Below, piece after piece: positions 26,180 to 35,315 of a stretch of DNA of 64,000 bases. Under the pieces are notes generated by a model. It was not told where the DNA came from, searched no databases, and saw only the letters and a list, made by a program, of their open reading frames with translations. The position numbers and the translations under genes are program-made. Where the stretch lies: assembly GCF_020177595.1 (NCBI RefSeq), contig NZ_JAHTBL010000001.1, forward strand, positions 62,001 through 126,000. Reading direction: 5' to 3'. This stretch comes from Cognatishimia sp. MH4019 (GTDB lineage Bacteria; Pseudomonadota; Alphaproteobacteria; Rhodobacterales; Rhodobacteraceae). Positions within the stretch are counted from its first letter, which is position 1; every line of letters starts with the position of its first letter.

Positions 26180-26494
26180 ATGCCCGCCACCAAAGTTGCC
26201 ACCTGTTGTTACTGCGGCACCCGCGCGGCCCTCGTGCTGCGCGGCAAGGTCCAGCATGAACTCAGTTGCCGGGGCTGTGGTGCGCCGCTTCATGATCTCA
26301 AGATGATTCCCCGTTCCGACAAGGGCGAACAGCGCGAATTGGTGAAACCCTCGCGCATCCGCAACCGACCGGAAGACCCGATCAAAGGGTATAAATGGGA
26401 CGAGCGGAAACGCAAAAAGCGCAAAAAACGCAAATCTTTGGGCCGAAAAGTGCTGGAAGAGGCGTGGGATGTGCTCGAAGATATCTTCGACTGA
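26180..26494 (+). CDS. Zinc-ribbon small basic protein
   Basis: A 104-residue protein with a probable N-terminal zinc ribbon (CCYCG at residues 9-13 and CRGCG about 18 residues later), then a very basic stretch (KRKKRKKRK near residue 80) and an acidic amphipathic end. The layout suggests nucleic-acid or ribosome contact. It starts 9 bases after rlmB, so it is probably co-transcribed with it. I do not know a named family. Confidence 0.75.
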   Translation: MPATKVATCCYCGTRAALVLRGKVQHELSCRGCGAPLHDLKMIPRSDKGEQRELVKPSRIRNRPEDPIKGYKWDERKRKKRKKRKSLGRKVLEEAWDVLEDIFD

Positions 26495-26608
26495 AACATT
26501 CCTCACGGCTTTCGCGATCCCGATCACGCTCCGGCGAGGGGGGTTTTCAGGGTGCATCCTGCGGAGCATCTTGAGGGCAAGACGAAATCAACCCTCGGAG
26601 CCTGCCTC

Positions 26609-27073
26609 ATGTCCACCCCCTCTCGCCGCGCTTTTCTTGGCCTTCTGGTCGCCATCCCCGTCACCGGAACGCTGATCCGCCCCGCCTTGGCCGAAGAGCC
26701 GTGGATCTTCGCCTCGGATGGCGTCGCCATCAACGGATATGACCCCGTTGCCTATTTCACCGAAGGCAAGCCTGTTCAGGGCTCTGCCGAACATGCGGTC
26801 GAATGGAAAGGCTCCACCTGGCATTTCGCCTCTGCCGAGAACCGCGCGACGTTCGAGATGAACGCCGATGGCTACGCGCCTCAATACGGGGGCTATTGCG
26901 CTTATGCCGTCAGTCAGGGCTACACCGCCAAGACCGATCCCAATGCGTGGACGGTGCACGAGAACAAGCTCTATCTGAACTTCTCCAAAGGGGTGCGCCG
27001 CCGCTGGCTGCGTGATGTGGAAGGCCATATTGAAGCGGCTGACGCCAATTGGCCCTCTGTTCTTGGTGCTTAA
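26609..27073 (+). CDS. Exported YHS-domain protein
   Basis: A 154-residue protein with a twin-arginine-like signal (SRRAFLGLLVAIPV, then AxA near residue 28) and a YHS domain: VAINGYDPVAYFTEGK, WHFASAENRATFEMN and YGGYCAYAVSQGY. YHS domains often bind metals in proteins linked to copper or other metal handling. The start at 26609 (MSTPSRRAF) fits the signal, although the open frame begins at 26552. No metal transporter is adjacent, so the role is open. Confidence 0.88.
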   Translation: MSTPSRRAFLGLLVAIPVTGTLIRPALAEEPWIFASDGVAINGYDPVAYFTEGKPVQGSAEHAVEWKGSTWHFASAENRATFEMNADGYAPQYGGYCAYAVSQGYTAKTDPNAWTVHENKLYLNFSKGVRRRWLRDVEGHIEAADANWPSVLGA

Positions 27074-27192
27074 CGCTTCGTTCACAGAATCGTGGCAGGG
27101 TCTTCAAAGTCGGTGCAACCACCCTATTTACTAATGTAGAAGCGCAGGCTGGAACTCTTGTGTTTCACTTCACTGTCCCTCGTTCCACACCT

Positions 27193-27222
27193 AGCGCTCG
27201 GGTCCCCCCCGGGCGCTTTTTT
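27193..27222 (+). terminator. Intrinsic terminator, possibly of a small RNA
   Basis: A 10-bp stem AGCGCTCGGG / CCCGGGCGCT (one G-T pair) with a 5-base C-rich loop is followed by six T. It lies 120 bases after the YHS gene stop. That is far for a simple gene terminator, so it may end an independent short transcript from the gap. Confidence 0.85.
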
Positions 27223-27322
27223 CTTGGATGGGCATCTGGCAGGGCACCATTGCCGCTGAGCGCGCAGTGGTTGTAATGTCGATCAAACCGTCTGTCAGCA
27301 GAGCCGGGACAGAAAGAGCAAG

Positions 27323-27793
27323 ATGATGACCTATTCCGATGCCCACCTGCGCAACGTTCTGAAATCCACCAAGACGGTGGCGGTCGTCGGCGTGTCGATG
27401 AACCCGGTGCGCCCAAGCTATTACGTAGCCCGCTATCTCGACCTCAAGGGCTACACGATTATTCCGGTGAACCCTGGCCATGCAGGCAAAACGCTTTTCG
27501 GGGCCGAGGTGAAGGCCGCGCTTGAAGACATCACGCAGCCTGTCGACATGGTCGACATTTTCCGCCGCTCGGATGCCGTTCCGCCTATCGTGGACGCCGC
27601 ACTTGCCCATTTCCCCGACCTCAAAACCATCTGGATGCAGATCGGTGTCGAGCACCCGCAGGCCGCCGCCAAAGCCGAAGCGCGCGGCGTCACGGTTATC
27701 CAGAACCGCTGTCCAAAGATCGAATATCAGCGCCTCTTCGGCGAGCTGCGCATGGGCGGCTTCGCGACAGGCGTCATCAGCTCAAAGCTGTAG
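27323..27793 (+). CDS. CoA-binding (YccU-like) protein
   Basis: A 156-residue protein with a Rossmann-type CoA-binding domain: TVAVVGVSMNPVRPSYYVARYL, then the strand IIPVNPGHAGKTLFG, VDIFRRSD and WMQIGVEHPQ. It matches the free-standing YccU type rather than succinyl-CoA synthetase. The reaction is unknown; a CoA-sensing or small-molecule-binding role is usual for the family. Two ATGs in a row (27323, 27326) are possible starts. Confidence 0.9.
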   Translation: MMTYSDAHLRNVLKSTKTVAVVGVSMNPVRPSYYVARYLDLKGYTIIPVNPGHAGKTLFGAEVKAALEDITQPVDMVDIFRRSDAVPPIVDAALAHFPDLKTIWMQIGVEHPQAAAKAEARGVTVIQNRCPKIEYQRLFGELRMGGFATGVISSKL

Positions 27794-27798
27794 GGGCA

Positions 27799-27822
27799 GG
27801 GGCCTCACCGTAGCAAGGCCCC
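27799..27822. terminator. Hairpin between convergent genes
   Basis: GGGGCCT / AGGCCCC, a perfect 7-bp inverted repeat with a 10-base loop, fills the 36-base gap between the CoA-binding gene and the convergent peptide-binding-protein gene. It has no T-run, so it may act as a bidirectional 3'-end structure. Confidence 0.4.
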
Positions 27823-27829
27823 AACCAAA

Positions 27830-29488
27830 TCAAGCCGCCAAGGCCAGCTTGTAGACATGGATCTCGAATGTCGGGTGCATCTCGGCCCCGATGACATTTT
27901 CCTTGTGATGCCGGTAGGTCGAGCGCCAATACGGCTGCACAACCACCCCTTCATCGCGCATGATCGTCTGGATCTCCGCCATCGTCTCCCGCCGCGTATC
28001 CGCATCGGCAATCGAGAGCGCCTTATTCAAGGCTGCATCGAAATCAGCATTTGCAAATGCGCTCTCATTCCACGCCTCACCAGACCGGTAGGCCAGTGCC
28101 AGAACCTGCACGCCCAAAGGTCGCTGCGCCCAATCGGTCGTCGAATAAGCATAGCCCGCCCAATCATTCCAGAAGGTCGAGCCGGGCAGGATCGTCCGCT
28201 TCACATTGAACCCCGCATCTCGCAACTGCGCGGCCACAGCGTCTGACGTGTTCTTGCGCCAATCATCGTCGATCGAGATCAGCTCATGCTCGAAATCGGC
28301 CATCCCGGCTTCCTGCATCAACTGCATCGCCTTGACCGGGTCATATTCCGACGGGCCGATATCGGCATATTCCGGGTGGATCGGGCAAACATGGTGATTG
28401 GCCGCCAAGGTGCCCTGATCCGCATAGCCCAGCGTCAGACAGACCTGATTGTCCACCGCCAGCGCCAAAGCCTGCCGCACGCGCTTGTCGGCATAGGGTT
28501 GCATGCCGTCCACTTCGGCTTGCTGATTTGGGCGCACAACCAACGTGTTCGCGGTAACCGCTTCGGATTTCGTCCAGCCGATCGCATCGAAAATCTCAAC
28601 AAACTCGCCCAGAGATTCGTAAATCATATCGACTTCTTCGGCGTCCGCCGCCGCAAGGATCGAGGCCTGATTGGTGCCGTAATCGACATATTCAATCCGG
28701 TCCAAAGCCGCCTCGCCGATGACGCCCTTTCCCCACCAGTCATGCTCGGTGTTCTTGACCAGAACAGCCCGCACCGACACCTCGAAGCTTTCGGGCATAT
28801 AAGGTCCGGTCCCGATTGGATTGCTCAGAGGATCGCCGTCAAAGCTCTGGTGAACGACCGGCGCGGGATAGTCCGAAAAGCCCGCAATCAGCGTAATGTC
28901 AGGCGAATTCAGAACCAGCTTCACGGTTTGCTCGTCAACCACCGTGATGGCCCCTTCGCGCGCCAACCCGGTCTCATCATCAATCAGGGACGACATCCGG
29001 CTTGCCATCGAGTTGCCTTCCACGCCCTTTTCGCACCAGCGTGCAATGTTGAAAGCCACATCCTCTGCGGTGAACGCGTCGCCATTGCTCCAGGTGACGC
29101 CGGGGCGCACATTCAGCGTGTATTCGGTGGCGTCCTCGTTGATCTCCCAACTGTCCAGCAGGATGCCGCGGAACGTGCCGTCTGCGTTGTATTCCACCAG
29201 ATATTCCAGCCAGCCTCGCGTGAAGTTCGACATTTGTGGCCAGTCAAATGTGCGCGGATCTTTCAGCGCCTTGACCGTGCTCTCAATGCGCAGCGTGCCG
29301 CCTTCCTGGGCTTGTGCGACTGCGGGTGTCGGCAGCGCTGCACCCAAAAGCCCATAGGCCGCTGCGGCACTGACCCCAAGCGATGTCGCGCGGGTCAAAA
29401 ACTCCCGACGCGTCAATGTTCCGGCGCGAACCTCTGCCGCATAGGCATGAGCAGCAGGGTGAATCGTAGACGTATTTTTAGAAGGCAT
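27830..29488 (-). CDS. Family 5 (peptide/nickel-type) ABC substrate-binding protein, orphan
   Basis: A 552-residue periplasmic binding protein. A twin-arginine signal ([13 protein letters not shown]) leads to an Ala-rich segment ending near AVAQA. The mature domain shows [22 protein letters not shown], the classic family 5 signature, and [12 protein letters not shown]. Ligands of this family are peptides, nickel, opines or sugars. No permease or ATPase gene is adjacent, so it must work with components encoded elsewhere or act alone. A dispersed repeat lies upstream of its start. Confidence 0.9.
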   Translation of the reverse strand: MPSKNTSTIHPAAHAYAAEVRAGTLTRREFLTRATSLGVSAAAAYGLLGAALPTPAVAQAQEGGTLRIESTVKALKDPRTFDWPQMSNFTRGWLEYLVEYNADGTFRGILLDSWEINEDATEYTLNVRPGVTWSNGDAFTAEDVAFNIARWCEKGVEGNSMASRMSSLIDDETGLAREGAITVVDEQTVKLVLNSPDITLIAGFSDYPAPVVHQSFDGDPLSNPIGTGPYMPESFEVSVRAVLVKNTEHDWWGKGVIGEAALDRIEYVDYGTNQASILAAADAEEVDMIYESLGEFVEIFDAIGWTKSEAVTANTLVVRPNQQAEVDGMQPYADKRVRQALALAVDNQVCLTLGYADQGTLAANHHVCPIHPEYADIGPSEYDPVKAMQLMQEAGMADFEHELISIDDDWRKNTSDAVAAQLRDAGFNVKRTILPGSTFWNDWAGYAYSTTDWAQRPLGVQVLALAYRSGEAWNESAFANADFDAALNKALSIADADTRRETMAEIQTIMRDEGVVVQPYWRSTYRHHKENVIGAEMHPTFEIHVYKLALAA

Positions 29489-29633
29489 AATAGGACATCC
29501 TATTGCAGATAAAGGGAAAATCTTAGTCGGGCCTGAAGGTCAATGGCGGCTCTAACCCTATGGTGAGCAAAACAGGCACGCCACGAATTAAGCCAGAGCC
29601 GTCGCAATCATGCAAGGCGATTGAAGATTTGGC

Positions 29634-29667
29634 CTTCGCTTTGGCAAAAATATCCCCGCCGGAGGCG
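29634..29667 (-). repeat. Dispersed 3'-end repeat, copy 1
   Basis: On the minus strand it reads GCCTCCGGCGGGGATATTTT followed by TGCCAAAGCGAAG. The first 20 bases are identical to copy 2 near 57895, and the end matches the copy near 36070. It lies between hisE and the peptide-binding-protein gene. Confidence 0.6.
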
Positions 29668-29675
29668 AAAATGAT

Positions 29676-29699
29676 AAAAAAGAATGCGCGTCAGCGCGC
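29676..29699 (-). terminator. Probable terminator of the his operon
   Basis: On the minus strand a short GCGCG/CGCGC stem overlapping the hisE stop codon is followed by ATTC and six T. The stem is only 5 bp, but it is GC-only and the T-run is clear. Confidence 0.45.
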
Positions 29700-29999
29700 C
29701 GCTTTTTCAGCGACACCTGAGGTGCCCTCACGACGCTCCAGCTCTGCCAGAACATCGGCCAGATCGACGTCGCGTGCGCGCAGCATGACCAGCAGGTGAT
29801 AGAGCACATCTGCCGCCTCTGCCGTCAGCGCAGCACGGTCACCTTTGACCGCATCGATGATCGCTTCGACCGCTTCTTCCCCGAATTTCTCGGCGCATTT
29901 TTCGGGGCCCTTGGACAGCAGCTTGGCCGTCCAGCTGTCCTCACCACCCTCTGCCGCCCGGGCCGCAATCGTGGCGTTCAGCCGTTCCAAAACGCTCAT
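29691..29999 (-). CDS. hisE: Phosphoribosyl-ATP pyrophosphatase
   Basis: Second step of histidine synthesis: hydrolysis of phosphoribosyl-ATP to phosphoribosyl-AMP and pyrophosphate. The 102-residue length is normal for the stand-alone enzyme. The all-helical MazG-like core is visible, with [31 protein letters not shown] and [13 protein letters not shown] holding the metal-binding Glu/Asp residues. It overlaps the hisF stop by 4 bases. The separate PR-AMP cyclase (HisI) gene is not in the window. Confidence 0.95.
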   Translation of the reverse strand: MSVLERLNATIAARAAEGGEDSWTAKLLSKGPEKCAEKFGEEAVEAIIDAVKGDRAALTAEAADVLYHLLVMLRARDVDLADVLAELERREGTSGVAEKAAR

Positions 30000-30757
30000 G
30001 ACAACCTCATCGGAATGCCCGCAGCGGCCATATGTTCCTTGGCCTCGCGGATCGTGTAATCGCCGAAATGAAAGATCGACGCGGCCAGCACCGCACTTGC
30101 GCCGCCCTCGGTCACGCCTTCGACCAGATGGTCCAGATTGCCCACACCGCCCGAGGCGATCACCGGCACGCTCACTGCATCCGAAATGGCCCGCGTCAAC
30201 GGCAGGTTGAAGCCCGCGCGTGTGCCATCGCGGTCCATGGATGTCAGCAAGATCTCTCCCGCGCCCTTGGCCACGACGGTTTTCGCGAACTCAACAGCAT
30301 CAATGCCGGTTTCGCGCCGCCCGCCATGGGTGAAAATTTCCCACTTGCCGGGGCTGACGGTTTTCGCATCAATCGCCACGACAATGCATTGCGACCCGAA
30401 CCGGTCGGCTGCTCGCGCCACCACATCGGGGTCCGCCACAGCGGCCGAGTTGAACGAGACTTTATCCGCCCCCGCCAACAGCAAGTCGCGCACATCCTCT
30501 GGCGTGCGCACGCCGCCGCCGATGGTCAGCGGCATAAAGCATTGCTCTGCCGTGCGGGTTGCCAGATCAAACATCGTGCCGCGGTTTTCATGCGTGGCGT
30601 GAATATCCAGAAAACACAGCTCATCCGCGCCAGCGGCATCATAAGCCTTGGCGCTTTCCACCGGGTCGCCCGCGTCGATCAGATCGACGAAATTGACGCC
30701 TTTGACGACGCGCCCATCGGCGACGTCCAGACAGGGAATGATGCGTGTCTTTAACAT
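29996..30757 (-). CDS. hisF: Imidazole glycerol phosphate synthase, cyclase subunit
   Basis: The barrel subunit that uses ammonia from HisH to make imidazole glycerol phosphate and AICAR. At 253 residues it is standard. The catalytic D11 lies in [17 protein letters not shown], and the second catalytic Asp lies in VVAIDAKT. The phosphate loops [14 protein letters not shown] and [11 protein letters not shown] are present. It follows hisA by 9 bases. Confidence 0.97.
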   Translation of the reverse strand: MLKTRIIPCLDVADGRVVKGVNFVDLIDAGDPVESAKAYDAAGADELCFLDIHATHENRGTMFDLATRTAEQCFMPLTIGGGVRTPEDVRDLLLAGADKVSFNSAAVADPDVVARAADRFGSQCIVVAIDAKTVSPGKWEIFTHGGRRETGIDAVEFAKTVVAKGAGEILLTSMDRDGTRAGFNLPLTRAISDAVSVPVIASGGVGNLDHLVEGVTEGGASAVLAASIFHFGDYTIREAKEHMAAAGIPMRLS

Positions 30758-30766
30758 GAGCGTCTT

Positions 30767-31495
30767 CTACGCGCTCGGAGCCAGCGCCGCCAAGGCTTCT
30801 TTCAGATCCAGCGCGCCGTCATAAAGCGCGCGCCCCGAAATCGCGCCATTCAGGTTTGCCCCGCAGTCGCGCAGCGCCACGATATCGGCCAGTGAGGATA
30901 CACCGCCCGACGCAATCACCGGAATGGACACAGCCCGCGCCAGCGCCGCCGTCGCTTCGACATTCGGGCCTTGCATCGCCCCGTCGCGGTTAATGTCGGT
31001 ATAGATGATCGCCGCAATCCCGGCGTCCTCGAACCGGCGCGCCAGATCGGTGACGGTTTGATCCGTCTCCTCAGCCCAGCCGCGTGTCGCGACCATGCCA
31101 TTGCGGGCATCAAGCCCCACCGCAACCTTGCCCGGAAACGCCGTTGCCGCTTCGCGCACCAGATCGGGGTTTTCCACGGCGACCGTCCCAAGGATCACCC
31201 GTGCCAAGCCCTTGTCGATCCAGCGCTCAATCGTCGCCATATCACGAATGCCGCCGCCCAGTTGCGCGGGCACTTTCGTGTGCTCCAAGATCGCCTCGAC
31301 CGGGGCTGCGTTCACCGGCTCGCCTGCAAAAGCCCCATTGAGATCAACAAGATGCAGCCACTCGCAGCCTGCCTCCACAAAAGCCATCGCTTGCGCGGCG
31401 GGATCGTCATTGAATACCGTCGCCTGATCCATCTCGCCTTTGACAAGGCGCACGGCTTGCCCGTCTTTCAGGTCAATCGCAGGGTAAAGGATCAT
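30767..31495 (-). CDS. hisA: ProFAR isomerase (HisA)
   Basis: Amadori isomerisation of ProFAR to PRFAR, the substrate of HisF/HisH. The 242-residue beta/alpha barrel starts at 31495 ([17 protein letters not shown], with catalytic D8), supported by GGAG upstream. A second catalytic aspartate lies in [24 protein letters not shown] and [11 protein letters not shown] are the phosphate-binding loops. The open frame extends 20 residues upstream, which is not typical. It is separated from hisH by an opposite-strand DUF2147 gene. Confidence 0.96.
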   Translation of the reverse strand: MILYPAIDLKDGQAVRLVKGEMDQATVFNDDPAAQAMAFVEAGCEWLHLVDLNGAFAGEPVNAAPVEAILEHTKVPAQLGGGIRDMATIERWIDKGLARVILGTVAVENPDLVREAATAFPGKVAVGLDARNGMVATRGWAEETDQTVTDLARRFEDAGIAAIIYTDINRDGAMQGPNVEATAALARAVSIPVIASGGVSSLADIVALRDCGANLNGAISGRALYDGALDLKEALAALAPSA

Positions 31496-31631
31496 CACAG
31501 AGCACTCCAATTTCGCAGTCGCGCACCCTATGGCACGACGCGGCGGCACATGCAAAGCGACCCTACGTTAGACTTGATCGGGCAGGCGGGCTTGCGCTTT
31601 CATCGCGCAAAACGTCTAGGGAGGACACCAC

Positions 31632-32018
31632 ATGAAACGCATCACCCTCATCGCAGCCGCTTGCCTTCTGGCCGGCGCCGCATCCGCCGATCCTGTTGCC
31701 GGCACTTGGAAAACCCAGCCCGGTGATGATGGCGCTTACGGTCATGTTACCGTTGCCCCCTGCGGCAGTGCGATTTGTGGCACTATTGCCAAGGCCTTTA
31801 ACGCCTCCGGCCAAGAGATCGCCTCCGACAATATCGGCAAGCGGATGATCTGGGACATGAAAGCGAAAGGCGGCGGCAGCTATTCCGGCGGCAGAATCTG
31901 GGCTCCGGACCGCGACAAGACTTACAATTCCAAGATGAACCTGTCGGGCAATTCACTGAAGGTCGAAGGCTGCGTTCTGGGCATCTGCCGCGGCCAAACC
32001 TGGACCCGCGTGAACTAA
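31632..32018 (+). CDS. DUF2147 exported protein inside the his gene group
   Basis: A 128-residue secreted protein: signal peptide about residues 1-19 (ending AGAASA), then the DUF2147 pattern GTWKTQPGDDGAYGHVTVAPCGSA (spread over residues 24-50), CGTIAK, and a C-terminal LKVEGCVLGICRGQTWTRV. Four cysteines may form disulfides. The function is unknown. It is read opposite to the his genes, with its stop 1 base from the hisH stop, and so breaks the his gene order into two transcripts. Confidence 0.88.
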   Translation: MKRITLIAAACLLAGAASADPVAGTWKTQPGDDGAYGHVTVAPCGSAICGTIAKAFNASGQEIASDNIGKRMIWDMKAKGGGSYSGGRIWAPDRDKTYNSKMNLSGNSLKVEGCVLGICRGQTWTRVN

Positions 32019-32019
32019 G

Positions 32020-32658
32020 CTACGGTTTCCAAGTCAGGAAATTCGCAATCATCCGGAGACCAGCCTCCTGGCTTTTCTCCGGGTGAAACTGCAGACCGAT
32101 CATATTCTGCGTGGCCACGATCGCGGTGACATCGCCGCCATAGTCCACATGCGCCAAACGACTTGAGCTTTGCTCGACAACCATATGATAAGAGTGGACA
32201 AAGTAGGCGTGATCGCCTGTCTCAACGCCCTCCAGAACCGGATGCTGAGCCTCCAGTACCAAGTTGTTCCACCCCATATGCGGCACTTTCAAAGACGCAT
32301 CTGACGGCGTGATCTTCACAACCTCGCCCGCAACCCAGCCAAACCCGTCCGTGTCGCGATATTCGCGCCCGACCGTGGCCATCATCTGCATGCCAACGCA
32401 AATCCCCATAAAGGGTTTTGCACGCTCCACAGCCCCCTCGCGGATCGCCTCAAACAGCCCGTCCCGCGCCATCAAGGCCTCGCGGCACGCCGGAAACGCC
32501 CCATCGCCCGGCAGCACAATCCGGTCCGCACGCGCCACGTCGTCGGGGCGGTCGGTGACAATAACCTCGCCCCCGCCCACTTCCGCCGCCATCCGCTGAA
32601 ACGCCTTCTCAGCCGAGTGCAAATTGCCGCTGTCGTAGTCAATCAGAACGGTCAGCAC
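32020..32658 (-). CDS. hisH: Imidazole glycerol phosphate synthase, glutaminase subunit
   Basis: Class I glutamine amidotransferase that feeds ammonia to HisF. It has 212 residues with the nucleophile cysteine in GICVGMQMM and the His-Glu of the triad in LQFHPEKSQ. The oxyanion region LPGDGAFPAC is typical. It follows hisB by 3 bases and is probably translated with it. Confidence 0.96.
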   Translation of the reverse strand: MLTVLIDYDSGNLHSAEKAFQRMAAEVGGGEVIVTDRPDDVARADRIVLPGDGAFPACREALMARDGLFEAIREGAVERAKPFMGICVGMQMMATVGREYRDTDGFGWVAGEVVKITPSDASLKVPHMGWNNLVLEAQHPVLEGVETGDHAYFVHSYHMVVEQSSSRLAHVDYGGDVTAIVATQNMIGLQFHPEKSQEAGLRMIANFLTWKP

Positions 32659-32661
32659 CGC

Positions 32662-33249
32662 TTACAACGCCCCTTTGGTCGACGGGATCGCATCCGCCTT
32701 GCGCGGGTCCGTCTCCAACGCATCGCGCAGCGCGCGGGCCACCGCCTTGAACGCCGCCTCTGCGATGTGGTGCGAATTCAGCCCATGCAGCTGATCGACG
32801 TGCAGCGTGATCCCGCCATGGGTCGCAAACGCCTGAAAGAACTCGCGCACCAACTCGGTATCAAATGTCCCGATCTTCGCTGTCGGCATCTCGACATTCC
32901 ACACCAGGAAAGGCCGTGCCGACAGGTCCAGCGCCGCCCGAACCAGCGCATCATCCATCGGCAAAAGACAGGCGCCATAGCGCACGATTCCGCGCTTGTC
33001 GCCAAGCGCCTCAGCCAAGGCCTGACCCAAAGCGATGCCCGTATCCTCAACCGTGTGGTGATCATCAATATGCAGATCACCCTTGGCGCGCACGGTCATG
33101 TCCATCAACGAATGGCGTGCAAGCTGATCCAGCATATGATCAAAGAACCCGACCCCCGTCTGGTTGTCGTAAGCCCCTGTTCCGTCAAGATTAATCTCAA
33201 CGGTAATCTGGGTCTCGGCTGTGTTCCGGCTGACGCTCGCTGTCCGCAT
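32662..33249 (-). CDS. hisB: Imidazoleglycerol-phosphate dehydratase
   Basis: Manganese enzyme converting imidazole glycerol phosphate to imidazole acetol phosphate. It has 195 residues, the length of the monofunctional form without the phosphatase domain. Metal-binding motifs DDHHTVED and [11 protein letters not shown] (and the earlier [11 protein letters not shown]) are visible. First gene of a hisB-hisH transcript, divergent from otnK. Confidence 0.97.
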   Translation of the reverse strand: MRTASVSRNTAETQITVEINLDGTGAYDNQTGVGFFDHMLDQLARHSLMDMTVRAKGDLHIDDHHTVEDTGIALGQALAEALGDKRGIVRYGACLLPMDDALVRAALDLSARPFLVWNVEMPTAKIGTFDTELVREFFQAFATHGGITLHVDQLHGLNSHHIAEAAFKAVARALRDALETDPRKADAIPSTKGAL

Positions 33250-33406
33250 ATCCGCTCTCCTTTGGCGGCCTTATACGCAGCGATCACGCCTCCGAAAACC
33301 CGCGATTTTTCCAAGCGGGCCGCGATGTTACCCAATTGCCCGCCTGCAAATCGGGGCTACCCTTCGCGGCCCATCCACGGCAAGGTGCGCGACAGGGAGA
33401 CAAACC

Positions 33407-34654
33407 ATGACCATCCGCCTGGGCTGCATCGCAGACGACTTCACCGGAGCCACTGACCTGGCCGGTCTTCTTGCCCGGTCCGGCTTGCCCGTCTCTTTGC
33501 GCATCGGCACCCCTGAAAAGACCACCGATCTCGCCCCGTTCGAGGTTATCGCGCTGAAAATCCGCACCAACCCGGTGGAGGATGCCGTGGCCCAATCCCT
33601 CCAAGCGCTTGACTGGCTCAGGGCAGGGGGGGCTGCGCAAATTTTCTGGAAATACTGTTCCACCTTCGACAGCACGGCGCAGGGCAATATCGGCCCCGTG
33701 TCCGAGGCACTGATGGACGCCCTCGGCACCGATCAAACGATCTATTGTCCTGCATTTCCCGAAAATGGCCGCAGTATCTTCATGGGAAACCTCTTTATGG
33801 GCGAAGATCCTCTTGCCGAAAGCCCGATGAAGGATCACCCGCTGACCCCCATGCGCGACAGCAATCTCATGCGTCTGCTGGCCCCTCAAGTAAGCAAACC
33901 CGTCGGCCTCGCCAATCGCCTGACCGTCGCGGCGGGCGCTCAAGCCCTCCGCGACCGCCTTGCCGATCTCAAGGCCCAAGGCGTCGCCCATGTCATCACC
34001 GACGCCGTTGCCAATGACGACCTGCACATCATCGCGGAAGCCTGCCGCGACATGCCACTTCTCACCGGCGGAAGCGCCGTCGCCATGCCGCTCCCCGCGC
34101 TTTTCCAACAAGACGGCACGCTTGAGAACGCAGCCCCCTTCAAAGCCCCGCAAATCGACAACACGCCGGTCATTCTCTCCGGCTCCTGTTCGGCCATGAC
34201 CAACGCCCAGGTCGCTGCTTTCACAGGCGAAAAGCATCGCCTTGATCCGCTGGACATCGCTGAGAATGGCCCACAAGCTGCCATAGAGTGGCTCCTCCAG
34301 CAGCCTACTGGCATGCCCAAACTTCTTTACGCCACCGCCGATCCGGCGTCCGTCAAAGCTGCCCAAGCCAAGCTCGGCACCGCCGCCGCAGGCCAGCTCA
34401 TCGAAGACACCCTCGCGACCCTCGCGCAAGAAGCCCTAAAGACCGGCCACCGCCGCTTCATCGTCGCGGGTGGCGAGACCTCGGGTGCCGTCACCCAAGC
34501 CCTACAAGTCTCCCGTCTCGCCATCGGTCCCGAGATTGCCCCCGGTGTCCCTTGGACTTTCGCCGCCAGCGCAGGCCACCCCATCGCGCTGACGCTCAAA
34601 TCCGGCAATTTCGGCGCGGAAACCTTCTTCCAAGATGCTCTGGAGGCCCTATGA
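33407..34654 (+). CDS. otnK: 3-oxo-tetronate kinase (DUF1537 / OtnK)
   Basis: A 415-residue four-carbon acid sugar kinase. The N-domain opens with LGCIADDFTGATDLAG, the family hallmark. The middle holds KYCSTFDSTAQGNIG and the CPAFPENGR segment. The C-domain ends with VAGGETSGAVTQAL, the nucleotide-binding loop. It would phosphorylate 3-oxo-tetronate at O4. The start at 33407 follows CAGGGAG. It overlaps otnC by 4 bases, forming an otnK-otnC-otnI set for use of D-erythronate- or L-threonate-type compounds. Confidence 0.92.
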   Translation: MTIRLGCIADDFTGATDLAGLLARSGLPVSLRIGTPEKTTDLAPFEVIALKIRTNPVEDAVAQSLQALDWLRAGGAAQIFWKYCSTFDSTAQGNIGPVSEALMDALGTDQTIYCPAFPENGRSIFMGNLFMGEDPLAESPMKDHPLTPMRDSNLMRLLAPQVSKPVGLANRLTVAAGAQALRDRLADLKAQGVAHVITDAVANDDLHIIAEACRDMPLLTGGSAVAMPLPALFQQDGTLENAAPFKAPQIDNTPVILSGSCSAMTNAQVAAFTGEKHRLDPLDIAENGPQAAIEWLLQQPTGMPKLLYATADPASVKAAQAKLGTAAAGQLIEDTLATLAQEALKTGHRRFIVAGGETSGAVTQALQVSRLAIGPEIAPGVPWTFAASAGHPIALTLKSGNFGAETFFQDALEAL

Positions 34655-35313
34655 CCGCCGACACAAAAGCCGACAACAAGCTGCGCGAGGATATCTGCAT
34701 CCTCGCCAAATCCATGTTTGATCGGGGCCTGACGATGGGCAGTTCCGGCAATATCTCCGCCCGCATCTCCGATGGCCGCCTGCTCGTCACACCCACCGGT
34801 TCCTGTTTCGGGCGCCTTGACCCCGCGCGCCTGTCGGTCCTTGATGGCACAACCCATGTCGAAGGCGACGCCCCCACGAAAGAGGTTCCCCTGCACACAG
34901 CCTTCTACGACACGCGCGGCGACAAGACCGGCGCCGTCGTGCACCTGCATTCCTGCCATGCCACAGCCCTCTCCATGCTGCCGGACACCGACCCCGACAA
35001 CATGCTGCCGCCCATCACCGCCTACGGCATCATGCGGCTCGGAAAGGTCAAACTACTGCCTTACTTCATGCCCGGCGATCCTGCGATGGGGCAGGCCGTG
35101 CGCGGCCTCGCAGGCAAGCGCGCTGCAGTCGTTCTGGCCCATCACGGCCCCGTCGTCGCGGGCAAGGATGTGGAGGCCGCCTGCTACGCCATGGAAGAAC
35201 TGGAAGAGACCGCAAAGCTCACCCTGATGACCCGCGGTCTGTCCCCCAACATGCTAAACCAAGCACAAATCCAAGGGCTTGTCCGCAACTTCAATGTCGA
35301 GTGGGAGGACTGA
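34651..35313 (+). CDS. otnC: 3-oxo-tetronate 4-phosphate decarboxylase (class II aldolase family, OtnC)
   Basis: A 220-residue class II aldolase-type enzyme expected to release CO2 from 3-oxo-tetronate 4-phosphate, giving dihydroxyacetone phosphate. Metal-binding histidines lie in VVHLHSCHATALS and in LAHHGPVV. The catalytic Glu candidate is in TKEVPLHTAFY. SSGNISAR near residue 30 is the phosphate loop. It is joined to otnK by ATGA overlap. The name depends on the neighbours; the fold alone would also fit a fuculose-type aldolase. Confidence 0.9.
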   Translation: MTADTKADNKLREDICILAKSMFDRGLTMGSSGNISARISDGRLLVTPTGSCFGRLDPARLSVLDGTTHVEGDAPTKEVPLHTAFYDTRGDKTGAVVHLHSCHATALSMLPDTDPDNMLPPITAYGIMRLGKVKLLPYFMPGDPAMGQAVRGLAGKRAAVVLAHHGPVVAGKDVEAACYAMEELEETAKLTLMTRGLSPNMLNQAQIQGLVRNFNVEWED

Positions 35314-35315
35314 GC

